This document shows, in pieces, positions 16,801 to 26,200 of a stretch of 64,000 nt of DNA (its first letter is position 1; the number at the start of each line of letters is the position of its first letter). The translations under genes and the position numbers were made by a program. This DNA is from a virus: the IMG/VR virus record IMGVR_UViG_3300047667_000558, positions 1 through 64,000 of that record. One strand, 5' to 3'. The notes under the pieces were generated by a model that ran no database searches, was not told where the DNA came from, and worked only from the letters and a program-made list of their open reading frames with translations.

Positions 16801-17266
16801 TTCAACCAAACCATTGGCTCCAACGTCAATAGAATTGGAAACACAGTTTGCGGATATTGCCTCAAAGAAGGCGATCAGTGACTCCATTGTTTACCGTCCG
16901 GCATTTTATAAAGTGTTGTTTGGTGAACTGGCGGACATTGAATTACAAGGTAAATTTAAGATTGTGAAAGTACCAGGGACTACCCTTACAAATAACGAAA
17001 TTAAATCGAGAGCGTTGAATGCAATTAACCAATTCTTTAGTATAGACAATTGGGATTTTGGCGAGGTATTCTACTTCACAGAATTGAGCGCGTATATTCA
17101 CCAACAGCTGCCAGGCATTATTAGTAGTGTTGTGATTACACCAGTGCAAACATCAGGTGTGTTTGGAGATTTATTCCAGATTATACCTGAAAGCAACGAA
17201 CTATTCATTCCGGACATAATACTACAAGATATCGACATTGTCGATACATTAAACTCATTAAGGTAA
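13826..17266 (+). CDS. 6: Baseplate wedge protein gp6
   Basis: A 1,146-residue wedge protein of the gp6/BaseplateJ class, which in T4 dimerises and links wedges into the inner ring. The N-terminus is diagnostic (AEDYRVVYDSFKQANFQAYD, then ALVDYIQQQYPENFNDW, SEFVALIETLSFLAHSLAFR and STAERRASVLRIADFLGY). T4 gp6 is about 660 residues, so this one is clearly enlarged. Part of the excess is an inserted module at about residues 605-680 made of two short glycine-rich beta units (INAGSGYTSAPTVTV and NGGTGYQNPVVISI). A similar unit also occurs in the gp7-like protein. The C-terminal 150 residues (FFSIDNWDFGEVFYFTEL) match the gp6 core. Confidence 0.9.
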   Translation: MAQSIRQRNLFAAEDYRVVYDSFKQANFQAYDYDTIRGALVDYIQQQYPENFNDWIQSSEFVALIETLSFLAHSLAFRIDQTGRENFLSTAERRASVLRIADFLGYTPSRHQPARGQLKVTGIRTTQDVYDINGRTLKNTTVDFEDNYQNFLLIMNEVLGNVNKFGRPTDTSRIGNIKHDIYATSIEAGHNVVFGVQGKVNGNSGNFEIHGLEIDNSSNVLLETAPDQNKSFDIVYKNDGQGIGSEDTGFFVGFKQGNLQFTDVNATTAISNLVVDLSATNVNNSDIWVQEINTAGEIQDTWTKIDSGFGANTVFNNIRQDNRKLYTVKTMDQDNVNIQFGDGVFSDIPRGIIRIWYRTGVNQTYTLDTDDIGIVTFGYTYTVSQDTGSDNTHKVTFTCELQSPVTNASSQESVTSIKNNAGRVFATQDRMITASDYSIYPLTVSENVNKIKAVNRTYNGHSRFIKPQDPTGTYQNVDMLADDGYIYSEGITYRSNLALPSTLTSEQIYERFIADLIENPEIVNLFYTKYDVTEIDFSTSVGSYEWQQITSGYRGSTGYLTLNSEIQKAGKNATNDLVTAAPGSIVEFIETPYNAGTLGVIGQTLSIINAGSGYTSAPTVTVQGTGTGATATATVSGGQLAAITLTNGGTGYQNPVVISISGGGGAGAEVVAVATTASRSWARVVDIVNDGQGINDSNGNPTGLSSRGQGAIILNKSIPNTARISQIFPAYSTVFTADEKVAIIDELEKSNTFGLRYDTTTREWIIIHAGDLPSENSNSPDNFNISNAGDNSNSNADQSWIVRVQYTVNAWRFISRRTRYVFGSNDRIRFFNQNGNRRFNVETNKPDRDRVVVSKINTIPGGSVYPIGEDLPFYTYRYYTGTDGYTDDRKVIVTLADIDNDNYPDNPLAFRTLVDADTINLGTVSEDGYSYVALSDVGTATAGRQNLTFVWKRISTSDYRIDPSLSNIIDIFVLNQNYDAKYREWIADSRLASTKPLAPTSIELETQFADIASKKAISDSIVYRPAFYKVLFGELADIELQGKFKIVKVPGTTLTNNEIKSRALNAINQFFSIDNWDFGEVFYFTELSAYIHQQLPGIISSVVITPVQTSGVFGDLFQIIPESNELFIPDIILQDIDIVDTLNSLR

Positions 17267-17270
17267 ATTG

Positions 17271-20200
17271 ATGGCAATAGACTACAGAGCACGTCCAACC
17301 GACGCAAAAAACTTTACTACCAGCTCAGAAGTAAATCTGACACAGGATTTCCAAGATTATAGCGAGTTTTTACCTGCTATAAATCGCACGGAATCCTTAC
17401 AGAATTTCTTTGGCGCAACGGTTAATCAGCTACTCAGTAGCGGATCAACACAAAGTATTGACGCATATTGGGGACGCTTGTCAGGTCGCAATTATAATCC
17501 TGAAAATGAATTATTTCAACCTGAAAACTCGGCAACCCGCCTCAACTATCAATTTCAACCTGGTGTGGTTAGTCGTCTTGCTGGTAAGCCACAACAAACA
17601 ACGTCATACGTCAATTGGCTGAACCGTTTGGAAAGCTTGGGCGCAGACGTGAATAACCATGACCGACTATTCAGTGAGCAAGGCTACGTTTTAGATTTAC
17701 CCATCAACGCAGACATGTTTACCAATCACCATAATTATTACTGGTTAGAGGGTGATATCCCTCTGATTGAAATTGAGCTAGGTGGCCCAGATACATTTGA
17801 CATTGACAAAATTCCGGCTAAATCACAGCACACGACTGCAATTTTATCTAATCACAGAACGGTTGAATTTGTGACAGGCTTGCGCGTCAAATTCATTGGT
17901 ACGAACATCATCAGTACAAGCGGAAATTACCCAGTAGACTCGATCTATTACGTAGAAAATGTTGGCGGCAAAGGTGGCATCAAACTTATTGAAATTGAAA
18001 ACGCGGCAGGAGACATTCTGTTTCCAACGATAACGCCATACTATATTGAACATACGACAGACTGGAACTTGGCCACACATGATCCTACCGTACCAGATGA
18101 TAATTACTCACTTAACAAAACTTACACGGTCATGGAACGTTGGGCAAGTGATAAAAATCCTTGGGCTAGAACTAACCACTGGTTCTCTATTCATGCAATT
18201 CAGATTGCGGTCGAATTTAACAATCTATCGTTAGAAGTATATGCGAATAAATTTAATCGCTCATCTCGTCCAATTATTGAATTTAATGCCAATATGGAGC
18301 TAACCCAAACTTGTAAAAATTACGTCGAAAATGTAGACTATGTGGTGTCATCAGCACAAATGACTGCCATGACAGGGGAATCTGAATATTACATTGACGA
18401 CGACTACACATTAGAAGATGGGGATATCGTACTTGCAGTGACACTCGCTGCAGACAACGTAGGACCATTCAGTACAAGCTTTGGCGGAGCATACGGCACA
18501 GCCTACACGCCATCCGAAAGTGCATTTGACTCGAACTACAACGATGCATACGGCAACCGCGACGACTCTTCAATTTATGCTGAGTCATATACAGTTAGCG
18601 GCGTAGGTTCTAGCATCCAGTTGACTCAAAAAACCGCGTTTAACCTTGACGATTATGTTCTCGTAAATAAAGGTTCAGAGATAGGGTATGTATATTGCTT
18701 AATCGCAAAAGGATGGGAAATTGGACAAAATAAACACAATAATGGTACAGCGCCATTGTTTATTTTGTATGACGAACACAATGTCTCCTTAAATGACTTC
18801 CCTACTACGGATTTTGCGGGTGATACAATCTTTAGTTACGCAACTAGTTTGACTGGCGCGTATGACCGTGAGTTAGGTATCAGACCTGACTTCACAAATT
18901 CAGGAACATTTGGTAATTACAATTTTGACTGGACATTGAATAACAACCGTTATAATCAAAATGTCACTGTTGTATCCCGTGAAGAAATTCGCGGCCTATA
19001 TTATTTCCGCAACTGGGTTGACGACGCATATTACAATGGATGGTCCAACATTGTTGGTGGACAACGCGTCCCTATTATCCAGACACAGGTGTCTGACGGC
19101 ATAAACAATATTGTTTTTGAACTTGGTACAGACGCAATTAGTAAGTCAACTGAATATACTGTTGCCATGGTAGAAGGCCAACTACGTTGGTATACCAACA
19201 ACTATATTGACCGTACCGCAATTGGATACGACAATCCTGAATTGATTATGAAACATGACACAAATTACACATTTAATGACTTAATTTTTGACGACGCTAG
19301 TAAACTAGAAATGGTAGACCCATATGGAAACGCCGACGCGAATATCACCTATGGTGGCCCAGATACAGTTAAAACATTTAGTGTCGCAGCAGCATATGAA
19401 TATGACACTGTTGTTTACCGTAGAGCAGATGATCCGTCTGTTTCTGGCGAAATTTTTATTACTGACGCCAATCATAATAGTTATGAAGTAATCAAAAATG
19501 GCCAACGATTAATTGACGGTAGCGATTTTACCTTTAGTGGGACACAAATAACACTGACTGATATATTAGCAGAAAACGACGTAGTAGAATTAAGCTACGT
19601 TGCCAACACTGATATGTCCAATGTTGTGTACGACGTTGCCCCAGTGCATTTCTACAATAGTGAAAATACACCATTTTCTACCGCAGGATATGATGACATC
19701 AATAAGCACTTGAGTAGCCAATTGAGCGCATTACCTGGGTTCACGGGTGACGTAAATGGACTAAACAATTATCACCAGACACTTCGTCAGCACACACATG
19801 GTGGAATAATTCGCCAACAAATATTTGAAACTAAAAAGATACAGTATCTATTAGATCAAGAAGACATCAACCCAATTCGTGCCCTGAAATCTTTCAGCCG
19901 CGACTACGCTGACTTTAAGCAATTCTTTAAGAATAAGGTGCAACAATTATGGACTACCCGTAGTTGGGATACAGTACAATCACTGGTTAATCAAGCATTG
20001 AGTGATATTAATATTGGTAAAAACGCAACGTTTAAATACGCCAATTCTGACATGCTATACTATACACAGGCACAAAGCGTCACGCACCCTATGCCACAGT
20101 TCGCATCTACTAAATTTTCCCTACCACGGACCCGAAACCAATACGGTGATACGCAAAACCATGTAAATGTATGGCTGACTGATTATGACGTCGCTACAGA

Positions 20201-23200
20201 TAGCTCAGTCCAGCGCCCGTTAACAGTAAACATTGATTATACTATCGCTGGCCAAGAACTGACCTTACTGACCACTGTAAACGTGCCAGCATCATTGACC
20301 ATAAAATGGTATGATCACACGCAGACAAGCAATGTGCCCTTTAGTGCGGTCAAATTAGGCTTTATAGCCCCTACTCAAGTTGAAGTCATTGGCGGTGAAC
20401 TTATCGGCCACGACTCGTCACGACATACATTGACTGGTTCAGATTTATTGAATATGGACAGTGTTGACTTTGACGTTGTTGGTGCCGCCCTTTGGGACTT
20501 TGAATTACGCATATTCAACAATTTAGTTGACGCGCATTTTGTAAATGAGACTGTAGGCCAAAGCATGGCTACACTTTATCCCGCCGCTGCACGCAACGTC
20601 GGTTATACTGTAGCTGACATTAATACTCGTCTTGACGACTGGTACAATCGTTGGGCAGTGCGCAACTTTGTCACAGACATTGATACTGTGGATTATGACG
20701 CTGCAGATGAATTTACTTGGAACTACTCATCAGTCGGACCAAACCTTGGTAGCTGGCGTTCACTTTATGTGTTTACATTCGGCACGGATCGCCCTGACAC
20801 CCACCCATGGGAAATGTTGGGTCATAATGTTAAACCGTCATGGTGGGACACGCATTACAGTTGGACTACAGGAGCCAAGCGTAACTCACTCGAACAAGCT
20901 GTGCAATATGGTATTACTGGCAATAAATTTGGCCCATCTAAGGTTGACCTCCGGTATGCGCACCCAACCTTTGACAAATACACATATGATATAGTTTCTG
21001 GCGACGGCAATGACACCCTATTTGGCCCTGTCACGGCAGGTGTTGTGCCTGCTCCATCCAGCCTAGACGCAGCCAAAGACTTTGTGTTTGGTGATTGGAG
21101 TGAAGTTGAAAATGTTTGGCGTAAGAGTAGCGAATATCCATTCGCCCTCGCCGAGGTACTTCTACAACTCAAGCCATATCGTACACATGGCACATTTTGG
21201 CAGTTAGGTCGCTGGGATGTCAGGACCAACGTCACACAAGAACAGTGGATTGACACAGAGACGTGTAATCGTACACATATTTCTGAAATTCATAATGAGT
21301 TAATTGCTGACGGTATAATTGATCACATTTCTGTGGTAAATGGCGGCGAGAACTATGATTCACTTGATATCGAATTCAAAGCAGACAAAATCTGCTACAG
21401 AAACGCTACGGCTATTGCGTATACTGACGGTAATGCGGTCACAAGTGTGGCTGTCACTAATCCTGGTCGCGGTTTCGAAAATGATCCTACTACCGTGCAT
21501 GCAAGCTCTGGCACAGGTGTTGAACTTGAATTCATTCTTGACTTTGCCCACACGGTAACTCGACTAGGTTTCAACACACTACCAGCCGAAGAATATGCAG
21601 TGAACAGTGAAAATACTAATGCACTATCAACGGCGTTGACCAATTTAGAAATTAACTACATGCTGCACGTAGGTGGATATACTGACAAGCGTATTCTACA
21701 AATTGAAGTTGACGGTAATTATAACAGTGGGTTAATCCGTATTCCAGAAAGTAGCTATGATATTTTAATTGATCGCAATGCACCTACTAATGTTCTATTT
21801 TACTCTGGTGTAAAAATTGAAAAGATTACATCAGGCGGTTACCGTGTCAGTGGATACGACTTGGATAGTAAATTCTTTAATTTCCTTCGTCCATCTAATT
21901 CTGGCAAGCAAGTAGCAGTTGATATTGGTAATACAGAAGTGACCAAGCACTTTAATTGGCACAATGAAATAATCCGCGTCCCATATAACACAATTATATC
22001 TAAACGTCAAGAGCTTTATCAGTTCTTACTTGGCATGGGCAAATATTATGAGACGTTAGGGTTTGACGTATACAATCGCTGGGAAGTAGAGGCATATAGC
22101 GCAATTATATGGTCACTCGACAGCAACAGCATTGACCCACACCATGTAAATGGCATCGATACTACCCTTACGTATAAGCAAGGCACGCACGGAGTTGTGC
22201 AAACTGTTGACGTCAATTATGACGGTGTGTCAAACGTGTTAGATGCTGATTTCAAAAACATACGTCGCACGGAATTATTAGTGTTGCGCAATAATGACAG
22301 CACAGAGTACAGTCTGAAATCTGATACAGACCGAATTTGTGGTCTCGGCGTCCGTGTAGTGGAATTTGAACATATTATTGTATTGAACAATACAACGGTA
22401 TTCAACGATCCAATTTACCAACCAGAAATTGGAATTGGTCTGAACCGTGTACATCTTGTTGGTGAGCGAACTCGCAACTGGAATGGCCGCGTAGAGGCTC
22501 CTGGTTACCTAGTGCAAGACAGTGGTCTAGTGCTCAACCTAGAGAGCAGCGTACATGAACTTGAAACAGAATCTGTAACGTCGGAAAGCAAAGCGCTTGA
22601 ACGACTAACACGCCAGACAATCGGGTACAACGTGGGTTACACCAAGCCAACATACATGTCAAATATGTTTGTCAACGACAACTCTGCGTATCGCTTTGAA
22701 AAGGGTGTCCGTGAGTACAAAGGCACTGCCATTGCAATCCAAGCAATGACTCGTAACAAGAACATATTTGGTAGCAGCTTTGAGCATGAAATTTACGAAG
22801 AATGGATGGTTAGATTAGGTGACTTTGGTGACGTATCTGAGCGCAATCCAGTTCAGTTTGCAGTGCAACCGGATAAAATTAAATCTGATCCACAGCATTT
22901 CCGTATAAACAATGTGTTTACTAGTGACAAGAGCGAAGACCTGATCATTGACTTGCACAAAGGATCAGCAGATTCTATTAGTGGCAATTACGAATCACCA
23001 TTCTCAACATATGATACCTTGCGTCTAGACAATACCAGCATATCAGCCCTTGAGCAATACCAACCGTTTATGCGCGACGCCGGACTACCATTGATTGACG
23101 AAATTGACTATTATCTGGGGTCAGTAGATGATGTCGGCACTGTATATGACCCAACCGAAGAATATGCGTTGATCCCCAACTGGTCAGATACTACAGCCTA

Positions 23201-26200
23201 TGTAAAAGGTGATCGTATCCGTCGCTACGGTAATGTGTATAGATTAGCAGTGGATACTACAGGCCTGACTGATGTCGAAGCGGATGTCGTCATTCGCGGC
23301 ACACAACAATACCCACAGGTGGCAAACGGACAAACATTTATTGCTAACGGCACCACAGTGTTGTTTGACAAGAAAAACACATCTATTTCATATGACCCGA
23401 TTATTGTAAATGGTTCTGCTATTTCCCCCACAGTTCCTAGTGGTTCAACTATGCCATTAAATGGTGTGAGTGTTAACTTTATTAAAACTGCGCAACAAAC
23501 GACATATAGTGATATTGTGTTGGACGGCAATGTAACTAACCCATTAATCACCAATGAAAACGGAAAGGTGTTTACTGTTTATTATGCAAACACATCCGCT
23601 GCGTCATTGACCTCAATTAACGTGCCATTTGATGAGCTTAAAACTACAATGATTATGCAGCAAATATGGCGGGACGCACTGTTGGCAGCAGGTGCCACCA
23701 ATACAGCAAATGCTAGAATTGTCGCACTAGAGGAATTACGCAATGACTATATCACTGGCGCAGGTAACACTGTAAGCGCGTGGGAAACATTCATTAGTGA
23801 TTACTATGACTTGGCCCCTAACCCTGACTTATATGTTAATCCAGAATACATGGGTATTCAAGTTGCTGCCAATTTAGGCGCAGCATGGGAAATTGCTGCT
23901 CGCGCTCTAATCCAAATAGACTTGGACTTGCTGACGGAACTAGGAGCAACACACACTGAAACTGAGACAACAATAGTTTCTGGTCGTGGGTCATTCAATA
24001 ATGCAGTCACATTCGACGCAGACATGTCTACGGTCAATACCCTATTAGACTTTGGTAATACCGCCACTGACGCAAACGAAAATCTACAAGCGTTCCGTGA
24101 CTATGTGATCTCAAATGGCAGCACCACAATAACCACCGGACAATCAATTACAGTGCCACACCCGACTGATTATGTAATTGACGATCTCGCAGCAATCGAA
24201 ACTAAGATTTCGGATGCGTTGACACTGGCATCCGCGCCAGCAACCATCACGGTGTCAGTTGTTGGTGATATAATCACATTATCACGAACAAGCAATGACG
24301 TTGGCTTTCGCCTCGGCGCGTCAACCTTTGGGGAATTGGGCTTCCTTTCTATTGATAACGATGTAGAATCCTCCGGCACCATCACTACTGCTCCGGCTGA
24401 CCTGACTCTTGCTGAGGCCGTCCTAGCAGTCAATAACGCTGGAATCGCAGGTGTCGCGGCACAATCAGCAAACAATCGCATGCGTATCACGTGTAACACC
24501 GAACAACTTGTAATTGGTGCTGGATCAGGTACCAATGCCCTTGGTTTCAATCTGGGACTGATCAACGCGACAACTAATACAACTACAGTGCCAGTTGATC
24601 TTGCTATCGGTGATATTGTCACCCAAATCAACGCAGCACCAATTACAAACCTGATAGCTACCCAAGTTGAGGGCGCGTTGATCTTGACATATACGGGAAC
24701 TTCTCTGGTTATTGGTGACGGCACAGCCAACACAGAAATAGGCATAATCGCAAACACATATACAGGATTTACGTCTGAAAATCAAAACACATTCTTAGTC
24801 ACAGATTGGGAAATTGTGCAAGACCCAGCACACTTTAATGTATGGACAATCGATAACATCGGCAGTAATCCGCGCACGTTGATCACAACGACCAATCGTT
24901 ACGACGTATTACAAACATTGGATTTTAGAATTGGTGTACTTGAAATATGTGCAGGTGATGAATCAGGGGACGACGCCCTTATTAAATGTGATGCAATTAC
25001 CACGCTAGCTGTAGGTGAATATGTATTGATTATCAATTCGACGTGTATTCCCAGTATAGACGGTATTCACCAAGTAACCCGTTTAATGGGCACCGCAGGA
25101 TTCTTCATTGATCAATATATTGAGCAAAAGGGCTTTACTGGCAAAGTATTGCCGTTGCGTAGCGTGCGTTTCCCCAACACAACTGTTGCAAACGCCGCCA
25201 TGCTTGACACTAACTATATCCAAGATGGACTGGGCTTGCGATCAGGTGATTATGTGTATGTAGATGAGCGTCTGGACACAAATGCTAATAGTCTAGGACA
25301 CGGTGCCGTATACACGGTGCAACGTAGCGTCAGTGGTGCCGCATTGGTTCATCTACGTGATGAGACGGGCAAAACCGATAACTCGCAAATTAAAAACGGC
25401 ACACTTTACAATAACATAACTGGCGAAACTGTAATTAATTTTGAGGTATATGACCCACTAAAAGGCATTATCCCTGGCGTCGCAGGCCGCGAGATTGATA
25501 TCCGCAGTGATGCCGACTTTGCATACTATAATAACTCTACCGATCCTGTCCTAGAGCTACGTGAGAAAAATGCATGGGGCGCTTCACAGGTTGGAAAAGT
25601 ATGGTGGGACTTGAGTAATGCAATCTATTTAAATTATGACCAGCATACAACAGAGTATCGACAAACACATTGGGGCGAACTATTCCCCACTGCTACTATT
25701 GATGTGTATGAATGGACCAAGAGTCCGGTCACGCCAGATGCATACCAAGATGCTGTAAATTCGGGAATTATTATTGACGGCAATGAACTCACTGGGGTGG
25801 CATACGCTATTATAGACCAATTTGGTGAAGCACAATATAATTGGTGTGAATCTGCTGAGGTAAATATCAACACCAACCAAATCGACATTTACTTTTATTT
25901 CTGGGTTAGCCGTAAAACGACAACTCCGACGATTGCCAGAGAATATAGTATCTTGCAAATAGCTGCGGTTATTGGCGATCCAACCACACAACAAGTCGAC
26001 TGGATTGCAGCCACTAGTGCAAATACTGTACTGGTCAGCAGTCTCACACGTTCTGTTGTTCATGACAATCTGGTTATGCAGATTAATTTCGACAAAGGCG
26101 ACGCAAATTATCATCAGGAATTTGCGTTACTGGCTGAAAATGATCCGGCGTTGGTTATCCCAGAATGGCTGCATATTAGTCTGCGTGACAGTCTTGCAGG